Shown: positions 31,684 through 41,117 of the stretch, piece by piece
Layout: every line of letters starts with the position of its first letter
How positions within the stretch are numbered: the first letter of the stretch is position 1
NCBI GenBank assembly: GCA_041738715.1
Contig: JBGSPI010000092.1
Span: forward strand, 22,066-86,065
DNA length: 64,000 nt
Direction: 5' to 3'
Origin: Chamaesiphon sp041738715
GTDB taxonomy: Bacteria; Cyanobacteriota; Cyanobacteriia; Cyanobacteriales; Chamaesiphonaceae
Made by a program: the position numbers and the translations under genes
The notes under the pieces: generated by a model
Database searches by the model: none
What the model was told of the DNA's origin: nothing
Seen by the model: only the letters and a program-made list of their open reading frames with translations

Positions 31684-33138
31684 ATGAAGTCAGATTTACT
31701 TTTCTGGTCGATCCTCCTGGTTGCCTGCTTCCCGATCTCCACCATTGGATTGGGGGAAGCGATCCACCGCCTCAACAGACAAGGACACCCCCTCTCGTCC
31801 ACTCTCAGCCTCGTCCGCAATCTGATTTTACCCGTCCTAGTCTCTTTGCTGTTTATACAGCGCGTATTGCAACTAGACACCGATGGACGACTGGTGAAAA
31901 GCGTCCAAACCTTGCTGTGGGTATGCGTGATTCATACCGCTCTATCGCTGTTGAATGCGATGCTATTTGAACGCGCACAGAGCGATACCTGGCGATCGCG
32001 GGTGCCGAAATTACTAATTGACCTAACCAGACTAATTTTGATTTTGCTGGGCACAGCGATTGTTTTAGCCACCGTCTGGAATGCGGATTTAGCAGGGTTG
32101 GCGACGGCGTTGGGGGTGAGTTCGATCGTGATTGGGTTAGCGTTACAAGATACCCTCGGCAGCATTACCTCTGGGATTGCCCTACTATTTGAACGCCCTT
32201 TTTCCGTCGGTGATTGGCTGAAAATTGGCGATCGCGTGGGCAAAGTTATCGATATTAACTGGCGTGCCGTGCGCCTGATCACCCTAGAGCGGGAAATGCT
32301 AGTCATTCCCCATAAAGTGATTAGCGGTGAAGTGATCCGCAATTTCAGCCAACCCCAGAAGCTCCACGCCGAACGGGTACAAATTGGTTTTTCCTATCAA
32401 GATCCGCCCAATCTCGCCAAACAAGTCCTCAAACATACCGCCTTGATGACTCAGGGGATTTTGAGCGAACCGGAACCGGAAGTTTATACCTTGGGCTATC
32501 AGGATTCGAGTATTAATTATGAGGTGAAATTTTTCATCGAAGATTACGGTAATTTAGAAGCAATTCGCGATCGATTTATGACTCGTGTTTGGTATGCCGC
32601 TCAACGGCATCACCTCTCGATTCCCTTCCCGATTCGCACCCTCTATCACTTTAATGGACCAACTACCCAAGCTCAAACCAGTACCAAAAAATTCACCGAA
32701 AGTCTGCGACAGGTGCCCGCTTTTATCCCGATCGATAAGACTCAAACTAACGGGCACATCGCCGCTCAAGAGGTAATGTTACAACATTTTGGTGCTGGAG
32801 AAAAAGCCATTCGCCAAGGCTATCCGAGCAATGCCCTATACATCATTGTCTCCGGTAAAGCCGTCTTAACTACCCTCGATAGTTCAGGACGAGATCGCGA
32901 AGTCATGACACTCAAATCGGGCGATTTTTTTGGTGTAACTACTCTATTTTCTGAAGAACCCAGCACAGTATCAGTAACCGCTGTGAGCGATCTAGAAGTA
33001 ATGATGATTCCCGCCGCGATCGTCGATCGAACGATCGAACGACAGCCCAGTTTTGCCCGCGAAATCAGTCAAATTTTAGAACTCCGCCGTCGGGCAATTC
33101 AAGCAGTCCAAGTTGAGGATGAAGTGGCTCTCCCGTAG
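31684..33138 (+). CDS. MscS-type channel with C-terminal cyclic-nucleotide-binding-like domain
   Basis: A 484-residue inner-membrane protein. Several TM helices (about 5-25, 40-58, 75-92, 108-130) lead into the MscS pore and beta domain (LGVSSIVIGLALQDTLGSIT, IALLFERPFSVGDWLKIGDR). A CNB fold fills about 355-460 (EKAIRQGYPSNALYIIVSGK, ending ISQILELRRRAIQ). This layout is the bCNG family. The phosphate-binding cassette is unusual: FFGVTTLFSEEPSTVSVTA lacks the canonical FGE Glu and the Arg before the A, so cAMP binding is doubtful. An adenylate cyclase gene lies 1 kb upstream. Confidence 0.87.
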   Translation: MKSDLLFWSILLVACFPISTIGLGEAIHRLNRQGHPLSSTLSLVRNLILPVLVSLLFIQRVLQLDTDGRLVKSVQTLLWVCVIHTALSLLNAMLFERAQSDTWRSRVPKLLIDLTRLILILLGTAIVLATVWNADLAGLATALGVSSIVIGLALQDTLGSITSGIALLFERPFSVGDWLKIGDRVGKVIDINWRAVRLITLEREMLVIPHKVISGEVIRNFSQPQKLHAERVQIGFSYQDPPNLAKQVLKHTALMTQGILSEPEPEVYTLGYQDSSINYEVKFFIEDYGNLEAIRDRFMTRVWYAAQRHHLSIPFPIRTLYHFNGPTTQAQTSTKKFTESLRQVPAFIPIDKTQTNGHIAAQEVMLQHFGAGEKAIRQGYPSNALYIIVSGKAVLTTLDSSGRDREVMTLKSGDFFGVTTLFSEEPSTVSVTAVSDLEVMMIPAAIVDRTIERQPSFAREISQILELRRRAIQAVQVEDEVALP

Positions 33139-33338
33139 TTATCAGAAATTTGGGTAAAAACCTATCCGTTCACGGTGACTTTCTAGGCGCAAACGCAGTT
33201 AGGGCCGATATACTGTGACTAATCACTAGTATTTTCAGCGATTGGCTTGTCTTGGGTTTGGATATAGACTTTCGTAATTAGTCAGTGCAATAAGGTGGGA
33301 TAGTTGAGAAAGGAAGGCAGTGGTGGTAATCTAAGCAA

Positions 33339-33746
33339 ATGGAACAGCAGCAGCCAACTGTAGAGGAAATGATAGCAGATCCAGAATTCTCGCCACAGAA
33401 GCAAGGAGCTAAGTTTTGGTATGAGCAATACCTGAACCAAAAAGAGCAATATTGGGCTTTTGATTCTCAGCAATTGGTAGCCAGATTTAGACGACATTGG
33501 TCGGAGTGGTTTACGTTCTTGAGTTATCCAGGAGTCAAACCAGATAATAATGATGCCGAACGTGCTTTAAGATCAGTAGTCATCCAACGCAAAGTCAGTG
33601 GTGGAGCTAGAAGTGATTGGGGCGGTCAACTAGTAGCCATGATGTTCAGTTTTTTAGAGACGATGCGGTTGCAAGGGCAAAATGCCCTGACAGAATTGTT
33701 TGCTTTGCTCACTTCGATGGGTCGAGAACCTCCACAAACAGTCTAA
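33339..33746 (+). pseudogene. IS66-family transposase C-terminal fragment
   Basis: An open frame of 135 residues containing PDNNDAERALRSVVIQRKVS and GGARSDWGGQLVAMMFSF, the C-terminal part of an IS66 DDE domain with the catalytic Glu. IS66 transposases have about 400-500 residues, so most is missing. The N-terminal accessory ORFs are absent. From 33139 to 33338 I see only non-coding DNA. Confidence 0.8.
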
Positions 33747-33761
33747 TTCTCTGTCTGGGGC

Positions 33762-33950
33762 TTATGAGATGTTCATTCTCATTAAGCCCTGCTTGTTGTT
33801 GTGATTAATTACACTTGGTCTACCACTCTTATTGGCGAATACTTTTTCTGCTGCCACTACCTTCACCATTTGCTCGAATGTGTCAAAACTCACTCCACAT
33901 AACCTTTTAAACTCTTCTGCTTCTAAATTTTTAGCCTGGATGTATCTCAT
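33762..33950 (-). pseudogene. IS5-type transposase N-terminal fragment
   Basis: Reading from ATG 33950 the protein is RYIQAKNLEAEEFKRLCGVS then FDTFEQMVKVVAAEKV and SGRPSV, the N-terminus of a HARBI1-like/IS5-group transposase. It stops after 62 residues. It is oriented against the IS66 fragment and overlaps only non-coding DNA before DUF1003. Confidence 0.75.
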
Positions 33951-34023
33951 GCTTGAAGACCTTGAATCTACCTCTATTAGCCCTATTTTACATAAGCGCG
34001 ATCGGACTTTCGTAGGAGGTCTA

Positions 34024-34650
34024 ATGAGTCAATCAAATCCTAATTCTGCACCAATCGAAGCTGAATCGGACAAATTAGATCTGCCCGAACAAATAATTAA
34101 AAATATTGAATCGATCGCCAAACTACAAAGGCAAGACGAACAGACCAAGAACCCCCAGTTAAAGCTACTCAATCGACTGGCGGCATTGACTGCCGAACCG
34201 ATTTTTTTGTATGGACTGCTAATATTTCTCGCTTTGTGGTGGTTAATGAGTAAACTTCATCGCAGTGGTTTCATTAGTTGGGATATCCCTGATTATCAAC
34301 TGCAAGACCAGTTACTCGACACCATTGCTCTACTAGTTTCGACAGTAATTTTAATCCGCCAAACCCATCAAGAACAAGTAGCCGATCGCCAGTCACATTT
34401 AATGTTACAGCTAGATATCTTGACCGAGCAGAAAATCGCCAAAATTATCGAGCTATTAGAAGAACTGCGATCTGACCTACCGAATGTAGTCGATCGCACC
34501 GATCTGGAAGCCGAAATTATGAAGCGATCTACCGATCCAGAATTGGTGGTCAATATTATTCAAGACAGTTTGATCGACACCGATCAAACAGCCAAAATAG
34601 ATAGCCCCGTTGACGAACTCACACTCTCACTCCTGCCCGAAATCAAGTAA
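34024..34650 (+). CDS. DUF1003 membrane protein
   Basis: From ATG 34024, preceded by AGGAGG at 34014-34019, the product is 208 residues. It has two hydrophobic segments (EPIFLYGLLIFLALWWLMS and LLDTIALLVSTVILI), then a helical cytoplasmic tail (QSHLMLQLDILTEQKIAKII). This is the DUF1003 pattern. Family function is unknown, though members appear in membrane/metal contexts. A longer upstream frame back to 33832 is an artefact of the transposase debris. Confidence 0.85.
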   Translation: MSQSNPNSAPIEAESDKLDLPEQIIKNIESIAKLQRQDEQTKNPQLKLLNRLAALTAEPIFLYGLLIFLALWWLMSKLHRSGFISWDIPDYQLQDQLLDTIALLVSTVILIRQTHQEQVADRQSHLMLQLDILTEQKIAKIIELLEELRSDLPNVVDRTDLEAEIMKRSTDPELVVNIIQDSLIDTDQTAKIDSPVDELTLSLLPEIK

Positions 34651-34793
34651 TGAGCTAACTAATTTACCCCAAACATCAATGATTAACCAATTCTTAACCT
34701 TTATTTTTGGCGATCGCGGTTTACTGTTTGCCCTTGTCCTGATACATTGAGCGAATATTGACTGATAAAAATAAGAACTTTAGTAAGCAGTTT

Positions 34794-35942
34794 ATGAAAG
34801 TCCTGGTGATTGGCGGTGATGGTTATTGTGGGTGGGCAACTGCGCTGTATCTGTCCAACCGAGGGTATGAAGTTGGTATTTTGGATAGTTTGGTCAGGCG
34901 GCATTGGGATTTAGAATTAGGGGTGGATACACTCACGCCGATCGCCAGTATCCACCAACGAATTCAACGATGGCAGGAATTGACAGGTAAATCGATCGAG
35001 TTATTTATTGGTGATATCAATAATTACGATTTCCTTCACAAGTCTTTGCAGAAATTTCAGCCGGAAGCTGTCGTCCATTTTGGCGAACAGCGTTCGGCTC
35101 CATTTTCGATGATCGATAGGGAACATGCTGTCCTCACTCAAGTAAATAATGTGGTGGGCAATTTGAACTTACTATATGCCTTGCGGGATGATTTTCCCGA
35201 TTGTCATCTGGTCAAACTGGGGACGATGGGCGAATATGGTACGCCAAATATCGACATTGAAGAAGGATACATCACGATCGAGCATAATGGTCGGACAGAT
35301 ACTTTACCCTATCCCAAACAACCAGGATCTTTCTACCATCTGAGCAAAGTTCACGATAGTCATAATATCCAGTTTGCTTGTAAGGTCTGGGGCTTACGCG
35401 CCACGGATCTCAATCAGGGTGTGGTATATGGTGTCCTCACCGAAGAAACCGGGATGGATGAAATGTTGATCAACCGTCTCGACTATGATGGCATCTATGG
35501 TACAGCCCTCAATCGCTTTTGTATTCAAGCGGCGATCGGTCATCCCCTCACCGTCTATGGTAAAGGTGGACAAACTCGCGCCTTCCTCGACATCCGCGAT
35601 ACTGTCAGATGTGTCGAACTGGCGATCGAAAGTCCCGCCAATCGGGGTGAATTTCGCGTCTTTAACCAGTTTACTGAACTTTTTAGCATCAAAGACCTCG
35701 CTCTCAAAATCAAGCAAGCCGCCGTCACCCTGGGCTTAGATGTCGAAATCCAAACAGTACCGAATCCCCGTGTCGAGCTAGAAGAACACTACTTCAATCC
35801 CAAAAATACCAATCTCCTTAATCTCGGACTTCAACCCCACTTTCTCTCAGACTCCCTCCTCGATTCACTCCTCAATTTTGCCATCAAGTATCAACATCGC
35901 GTCGATCGATCGCAAATCTTGCCGAAAGTTAGTTGGAAGTAG
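34794..35942 (+). CDS. sqdB: UDP-sulfoquinovose synthase
   Basis: Makes UDP-sulfoquinovose from UDP-glucose and sulfite for the thylakoid sulfolipid SQDG. It is a short-chain dehydrogenase/epimerase: VLVIGGDGYCGWATALYL is the NAD loop, and VVHFGEQRSAPFSMI, KLGTMGEYGTPNIDIEEGYI and PGSFYHLSKVHDSHNI (YxxxK catalytic pair) are sqdB-specific. ATG 34794 gives the normal start; a TTG at 34758 would add 12 residues without support. The glycosyltransferase sqdX is not adjacent. Length is 382 residues. Confidence 0.95.
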   Translation: MKVLVIGGDGYCGWATALYLSNRGYEVGILDSLVRRHWDLELGVDTLTPIASIHQRIQRWQELTGKSIELFIGDINNYDFLHKSLQKFQPEAVVHFGEQRSAPFSMIDREHAVLTQVNNVVGNLNLLYALRDDFPDCHLVKLGTMGEYGTPNIDIEEGYITIEHNGRTDTLPYPKQPGSFYHLSKVHDSHNIQFACKVWGLRATDLNQGVVYGVLTEETGMDEMLINRLDYDGIYGTALNRFCIQAAIGHPLTVYGKGGQTRAFLDIRDTVRCVELAIESPANRGEFRVFNQFTELFSIKDLALKIKQAAVTLGLDVEIQTVPNPRVELEEHYFNPKNTNLLNLGLQPHFLSDSLLDSLLNFAIKYQHRVDRSQILPKVSWK

Positions 35943-35944
35943 AG

Positions 35945-36060
35945 GGTAAAGGGTAAAGGGAACAGTTGACCCTTCCGCTTAGGCAGAGGCTGCGCCAACG
36001 ACAAGCTCAGGGCAAGCAGTTGACAGTTGACAGTTGACAGTCCCCCAGTCTCCGAACTCC
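35945..36060. repeat. Short dispersed and tandem repeats after sqdB
   Basis: GGCAGAGGCTGCGCCAACGA then CAAGCTCAGGGCAAGCAG lies at about 35980-36018, matching 14650-14710, and is followed by tandem GTTGACAGTTGACAG (36016-36040). Confidence 0.6.
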
Positions 36061-36130
36061 CTCAAGCCCAAAGCCTAAATTGCGGTAAAATGATAAAAAA
36101 TAAGATGCTGTGTTAGGAGAAACATATTTT

Positions 36131-36553
36131 ATGAAACGGTTTGCCCGTCTGCTCGTCGTCTTTAGCCTCTGCTTAACTTGTTTAGTGGGTATTGCCCCAC
36201 AAGCAATGGCAGCTAATTGGAATAATTCGATGGTATTGGCTGCTACCCCATCAACGGAAGAAGTAATCCGTAACAGTGCTGATAGTAAATTACGCACTGA
36301 ATTCGGTAAGAAAATCGATTTGAACAATACTAACGTTCGGGCATTTCGTAAGTACCCTGGTTTGTACCCCACCCTAGCACGGAAAGTCGTAGACAACGCT
36401 CCCTATGAGAGCGTCGAAGATGTACTGAATATTCCTGGTTTGAGCGAAAAACAGAAAGAAACGCTCAATGCTAACCTCGATAATTTCACATTGACTTCTG
36501 TTGATGATACCTTTACCGAAGGTGGCGATCGATATAACAATGGCTATTACTAA
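36131..36553 (+). CDS. psbU: Photosystem II 12 kDa extrinsic protein
   Basis: PsbU stabilises the oxygen-evolving cluster on the lumenal side of photosystem II. A signal peptide (LLVVFSLCLTCLVGIAPQAMA, cleavage after AMAA) is followed by about 110 mature residues with the ComEA-like helix-hairpin-helix: NVRAFRKYPGLYPTLARKVV, NAPYESVEDVLNIPGLSEKQ. ATG 36131 has AGGAGA at 36115-36120; an in-frame upstream TTG/ATG reading is less likely. Length about 140 agrees. Confidence 0.94.
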   Translation: MKRFARLLVVFSLCLTCLVGIAPQAMAANWNNSMVLAATPSTEEVIRNSADSKLRTEFGKKIDLNNTNVRAFRKYPGLYPTLARKVVDNAPYESVEDVLNIPGLSEKQKETLNANLDNFTLTSVDDTFTEGGDRYNNGYY

Positions 36554-36580
36554 ATAATCTCGTAATTGATAAATCAAGAC

Positions 36581-36602
36581 CCACCCCCAGGGTGGTTTTT
36601 TT
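36581..36602 (+). terminator. Rho-independent terminator of psbU
   Basis: CCACCC (36581-36586), loop CCA, GGGTGG (36590-36595), followed by a T-run to 36602, 27 bases after the psbU stop. Confidence 0.8.
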
Positions 36603-36731
36603 GTGTTCAGATTCCTAGGCGTAGCCTCTGGAGCAAGAAAATTGATGTAAAATTTATGTTACTGTTTTAAGGAAAGGTACGCTCAACCTTTTACACTACT
36701 GCTAGAAATCAGGATTATCTCCCAGCTAGCA

Positions 36732-37322
36732 ATGATTATTACTATTACTGCGCTCAAGGGTGGTGTCGGCAAGACCACCACATCGATTCACCTAGCCGCA
36801 TACCTTCAGGACAACGCACCGACACTACTGATTGATGCCGATCGAAATCGGTCTGCACTAGTTTGGTCGCGGGAAGATAAATTACCCTTTACAGTGGCTT
36901 CCCAAGCTGGTGCGACAGCAATCATTGGCAAGTACACCCACATTATTACCGATACTCAAGCCCGTCCCGAAAAAGATGAACTTCAGGATTTGGTGGCAAG
37001 TAGCGATCTGTTGATTATCCCTACGACTCCCAATCACCTCGATATCGACACGACGATTAAATCCGTTGAGTTATTAGAAAGTTTGGGCGCGAAATATAAG
37101 GTTTTGCTGACTCAAGTAGACTCGCGCACCAAAACTGGACGCGCGGCGAGACAGATTCTTGAAGAAGCAAAAATGCCGCTATTTAAGACCGATATTCCCC
37201 TGTTAGTCGCCTTTGAGCGTTCTTCTAGTCGGGGCGTAATAATTAGAGATTATAGCGACCCTCGCGCCCAATTTGGTTGGTCTAAGTATCAAGCTGTCGG
37301 CAAGGAAGTCTTGGGAGCCTAG
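36732..37322 (+). CDS. Orphan ParA/MinD-family ATPase
   Basis: A 196-residue ParA-like protein. The deviant Walker A is KGGVGKTTTSIHLA near residues 9-22, the A' motif LLIDADRN near 33-40, and switch II/DTQARPEKDE near 74. The short form without HTH resembles small chromosomal ParA proteins that position cargo. No parB or partner gene is adjacent, and its 3' end meets the YciI gene convergently with no gap. Cargo is unknown. Confidence 0.85.
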   Translation: MIITITALKGGVGKTTTSIHLAAYLQDNAPTLLIDADRNRSALVWSREDKLPFTVASQAGATAIIGKYTHIITDTQARPEKDELQDLVASSDLLIIPTTPNHLDIDTTIKSVELLESLGAKYKVLLTQVDSRTKTGRAARQILEEAKMPLFKTDIPLLVAFERSSSRGVIIRDYSDPRAQFGWSKYQAVGKEVLGA

Positions 37323-37592
37323 TTAAATCGCTTGAATCCACTGTTTGACTTCGTATTCTGTCCAAATTCCATTCGCCCAATAAGGATCGGCTTCAATCAG
37401 GTGGCGGACTTGCTGTTCGTCATTAGCTTCATAAATGGCAAAGACTTTAGTTAGATCTTGCGTCGGGCCGATCGTGACTAGGATTCCATCGGCTTTTTGT
37501 TGGGCTAATCCAGCTAAATGTGCTTCTCGGTAGGGTGCGCGTTGGTTAATGACATCATCACAATAGCTGCCCCACATTACATATTTGGTCAT
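37323..37592 (-). CDS. YciI-family protein
   Basis: From ATG 37592 the product is about 89 residues: YVMWGSYCDDVINQRAPYREAH, ILVTIGP and DEQQVRHLIEADPYWANGIW. This is the YCII fold, a dimeric ferredoxin-like barrel with conserved His/Asp. Reaction unknown; some relatives are dehalogenase-like or act on small aromatic compounds. A longer start (37622) is possible but ATG 37592 gives the family start. Confidence 0.85.
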   Translation of the reverse strand: MTKYVMWGSYCDDVINQRAPYREAHLAGLAQQKADGILVTIGPTQDLTKVFAIYEANDEQQVRHLIEADPYWANGIWTEYEVKQWIQAI

Positions 37593-37738
37593 GATAGTTA
37601 TATCGATCGATTTTGATCGCAATTATACGATTGATAGCGATTGGTTATTGGTGGGGTGGGTGGGTTTTGTTGTCAATCTTTGGTGCCAAGTTTGTTGATT
37701 CCATAAACCCACCCCTACAGTCCCGTACAGATGTCTAG

Positions 37739-39340
37739 TTAGCTCAGGGGTTGAAGACTAGGGGTTGGTTCGACAGCAACAGGGAGATCGATAACTTCTT
37801 CCTGGCGAGTAGCTAAGTATTCAGCTAGTTGAGCTTCGATTTCATCGCGGACGATTTCGCGATAGCCGTTGAAATGCTCGTTGTGTGCGCAAACGCTGAT
37901 ATACCCTTCAAATACAGCAGGATTGTGGCGGAGGATGCCAAACAGGTGATGCCAGAACATCCAGCGGGTTTCGCGGACGACCCCCTGTCGCCAGACAATG
38001 ATAGATAATGCCCGTAAGTCAATGAGCGATGGAAATTTGAATGCTGCTTTACCGCGTGGGGCACCTAATTTGAGGAAACAACGGTAGGTGCGATCGAGGA
38101 AATTTTTGCGATCGTAAATCCGCCAAAAGGCATCGACGTACTCACGGGCAATTTCTTCGAGTGGACGGGTGGGGACAAAGTTCATCAGTGTGGTTTGGTT
38201 GATGTTCCCATCGCCATTCCGCATTCTGCCTTCTCGCTCCAATCGATGCCAGAGGGCGGTATTTGGCAGGGCTTGCAACATGGCAAAGGTTGTGGTGGGA
38301 ATTGCGGCTGCTTCGACAAATTGGACGATGCGATCGCCAGCCCCAGTTTTTTCGCCATCAAAGCCAATAATAAAGCCAGCCATCGGACGCAATCCGGCTC
38401 TAGTAATGGTATCGATCGCATCGGCGAGGGAACCACGTGTATTTTGGAATTTCTTCGTCATCGCCAGACTTTCCTCGTCTGGGGTTTCAATCCCGATGAA
38501 GACGGAGGAGAAGTTACTATCTACCATTAGTTCGAGCAATTCGTCATCCTGAGCGAGATCCACAGATGCTTCGGTATCCAATTTGAACGGATAACCATGT
38601 TCTTTCTGCCAAACTTTCAGTTCCTGGAGCAATAACTTCACATTGCGCTTGTTGCCAATGAAGTTATCATCCACCATAAATACCGATCGTCGCCAGCCGA
38701 CTTCATAGAGTCTGTCTAGTTCCGCGATGATTTGTTCTGGTTTTTTGGTGCGTGGTTTCCGACCATAGAGGACAATAATATCGCAGAACTCACACTGGAA
38801 GGGACAGCCCCGCGAAAACTGGATCGACATCGAATCATAGGCATCGAGTTCGAGTAAGTCGTAGCGAGGAATTGGGGTAGTAGTGACATCGGGTTTCTCC
38901 CCTTCAGCCGCGCGGAATATCCCGCTAGTTTCGCCACGAGCGATCGCCTCGACAAACATCGGGAGGGTAATTTCCCCTTCATCCAAGATCAAGAAATCTG
39001 CTCCAGCAGCGATCGATTCGTGGGGTACAGATGTTGGATAAGGACCACCGACAGCAACTAATTTGCCGTATTTTTTGGCAAGTTGAATCTGAGTTGCCAG
39101 ATCTTTTTTCTGGACGATCATCGCTGACATAATCGTGATATCTGCCCACTTCCACTCTTCCTCTGTCACTGGACGAACATTGATATCAACTACTTTAATG
39201 TCCCATTCTTGGGGTAATATCGCCGCTACCGTGATCAATCCCAATGGCGGCAACAACACTTTGCGATCGACTAGTTCGAGAATCTTTTCATAAGACCAAA
39301 AAGTCTTGGGAAACTGGGGATAGACGAGCAATGCACGCAT
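37739..39340 (-). CDS. B12-binding radical SAM protein (DUF4070, HpnP-like)
   Basis: A 533-residue protein. A cobalamin-binding Rossmann-like domain (about 1-140, VGGPYPTSVPHES near 97-109) is followed by a radical SAM barrel with the cluster motif CPFQCEFC near 181-188. A C-terminal DUF4070 extension contains the RMRNGDGNINQTTLMNFVP region. It resembles HpnP hopanoid C2-methylase and the broader cyanobacterial family of such proteins, so methylation of a lipid or tetrapyrrole is plausible but not shown. No hopanoid gene is adjacent. Confidence 0.8.
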   Translation of the reverse strand: MRALLVYPQFPKTFWSYEKILELVDRKVLLPPLGLITVAAILPQEWDIKVVDINVRPVTEEEWKWADITIMSAMIVQKKDLATQIQLAKKYGKLVAVGGPYPTSVPHESIAAGADFLILDEGEITLPMFVEAIARGETSGIFRAAEGEKPDVTTTPIPRYDLLELDAYDSMSIQFSRGCPFQCEFCDIIVLYGRKPRTKKPEQIIAELDRLYEVGWRRSVFMVDDNFIGNKRNVKLLLQELKVWQKEHGYPFKLDTEASVDLAQDDELLELMVDSNFSSVFIGIETPDEESLAMTKKFQNTRGSLADAIDTITRAGLRPMAGFIIGFDGEKTGAGDRIVQFVEAAAIPTTTFAMLQALPNTALWHRLEREGRMRNGDGNINQTTLMNFVPTRPLEEIAREYVDAFWRIYDRKNFLDRTYRCFLKLGAPRGKAAFKFPSLIDLRALSIIVWRQGVVRETRWMFWHHLFGILRHNPAVFEGYISVCAHNEHFNGYREIVRDEIEAQLAEYLATRQEEVIDLPVAVEPTPSLQPLS

Positions 39341-39612
39341 AGGATTTAGGGGATAGGGAATGTGTGAAATGTATTTTTGTTTAAGATGTGTGGGTGTAGA
39401 TCGGATATCAAAAGCTACTTGAGGCGATCTCGGAATTTTTATTTATTAACTAGAATCATCTTTATTAATAACACGAAATTACTTTTGAGTGCGAGTTCAG
39501 ATGCTCTTACATCTAAAACACCTTGTCTGCTGTTCCTGTCTGATCTCGCTGCTTGGTGCGCTCTAGCGAAGACATAGAGACGAAATTGACGCTTTCTAGT
39601 TCCCCTGCTCAG

Positions 39613-40812
39613 TTAAGGGGAATAGGCGACCGTCGTTCCAGTATTATTAGCTACTTTGTTTGAATTAGAATTATTGCCGTCGATCGTGCCACCAATTGGA
39701 GTTCCGATATAGTTCTCTGTTAAGGTGTTTGTATATCCAAAAATCTCTACCCCCTTGCAACCAGGCTTCATATTTGCTTGGATATCATCAATTGTGATCG
39801 TGTTTTTTGAAATATGAAAGGCGTTTGCCATATCAATTTTAAGTTGAATTGTATTGTTTAGTAACGAAGAACCTCCTATATAGTTATCAGATATCGATCC
39901 CCACAAAACTTTTTTGATATAGATTGAATTTTGGTAATTATAATCGAATATGCCACCACTTACATACAGTGCAGATACAAATTCAACGAACAAACCAATA
40001 TTGCAGACAAGGACAGAAGTATTCACGATCCGCATCCCTTGACATTCTGGAGTTTTAGCGATCGAAGGAGCTACCATGCTAATCCCCTTGTCGTAACCTT
40101 GGATATGCGCCGAAGATATCACACAATTGATGCAGCTATCCGCTAAAATACCAATACCAGTAATACTCACCCGATCTGAATTTACTGCTTCGACATGGAG
40201 ATTGTCGGCTCTTAATTGAGATGTTCTCAGTAACTTAATTGCTATTAAATAATTACCAAAAAGAAAGATGTTTGACAGCCTTAGTTTATACACATTATCA
40301 ACACTAATGCCAATGTACAGATGTTGACTTGATGTTTGTATTTGTAAGTCTCGAACCTCACACTCAGACGACGTAATTTTGATGGCATCAGAATAAAATG
40401 CTTTAATTATAGATTGCCCATGACCGTCCCCTTTGATTGTTGTTGCCTTGTTAACACTCAGTACCGATCTGATTAAGTAAGCTCCCGCCGGAATATATAC
40501 CAGCGGACATTGATTAATCGCCAACTGAATTGCGGTAGTATCGTCGGCAATCCCATCGCCAATAGCCCCGTAATCCTTGACATTTGCCCTGGACTTGTCC
40601 TTGATTTCCCAAGATGTCCCACTCCATTTGTGCCATGTGCCAGTCTGGGTATAGAGATATAATTTTCCAGCGTCCTTGCTAGTTAAATTTTGGGGTCTGT
40701 CGGCAAAATTATCAAAGCTAGTTAAATTCTGGGGTTTGTCGGCCACATTGCCACAGAATCTGTAATTTGCTAGCGAAATTGCACCGATAATAATCTCTCT
40801 TCTGGTAGCCAT
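39613..40812 (-). CDS. Right-handed beta-helix protein, pectate-lyase-3-like
   Basis: About 399 residues from ATG 40812. After the N-terminal region with duplicated PQNLTS motifs (residues about 25-50), it shows VKDYGAIGDGIADDTTAIQLAI, a hallmark of Pectate_lyase_3 parallel beta-helices, followed by beta-helix repeats (VRDLQIQTSSQHLYIGISVD). The fold is common in tailspikes, polysaccharide lyases and cell-surface proteins. The N-terminus begins ATRREIIIGAISLA, a possible Tat-like or membrane signal. Substrate unknown. Confidence 0.75.
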   Translation of the reverse strand: MATRREIIIGAISLANYRFCGNVADKPQNLTSFDNFADRPQNLTSKDAGKLYLYTQTGTWHKWSGTSWEIKDKSRANVKDYGAIGDGIADDTTAIQLAINQCPLVYIPAGAYLIRSVLSVNKATTIKGDGHGQSIIKAFYSDAIKITSSECEVRDLQIQTSSQHLYIGISVDNVYKLRLSNIFLFGNYLIAIKLLRTSQLRADNLHVEAVNSDRVSITGIGILADSCINCVISSAHIQGYDKGISMVAPSIAKTPECQGMRIVNTSVLVCNIGLFVEFVSALYVSGGIFDYNYQNSIYIKKVLWGSISDNYIGGSSLLNNTIQLKIDMANAFHISKNTITIDDIQANMKPGCKGVEIFGYTNTLTENYIGTPIGGTIDGNNSNSNKVANNTGTTVAYSP

Positions 40813-41117
40813 ATTATCCACAACATCCTGAATCTATTCTGACTCGATCGAAATGCTTATGTATGTACAAAATTTTACTACGCAACGAGCCTATCTCCCA
40901 GTCATCTATTTCCCCAACCTGCCGATGTAGATCTCTTAGTTCGTTGAAACTAACTTATGCTCTTAACCTCGAATTCATTCGATGGCTTCAATTGAAGACC
41001 AAATTCTAGATTCAATCGATATCATTTAACACCCAATCTAGAATCATACAAACAAACGAAAATCTAAAATAATTGATGATAGAATTAATATTAAATATTT
41101 AAGGTGAAAATTGTACT
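40813..41117. other. Intergenic region with one inverted repeat
   Basis: No gene seen in these 305 bases between two divergent genes. Arms ATTCTAGATT (41003-41012) and AATCTAGAAT (41035-41044) form an inverted repeat of unknown meaning. Confidence 0.45.

Noticed and set aside
33282..33497. Leucine-rich minus-strand frame opposite the IS66 fragment
   Set aside because: It is the complement of a transposase fragment and has no independent support.
33832..34023. Upstream extension of the DUF1003 frame
   Set aside because: It runs through the complement of an IS5-type relic; the AGGAGG just before ATG 34024 marks the true start.
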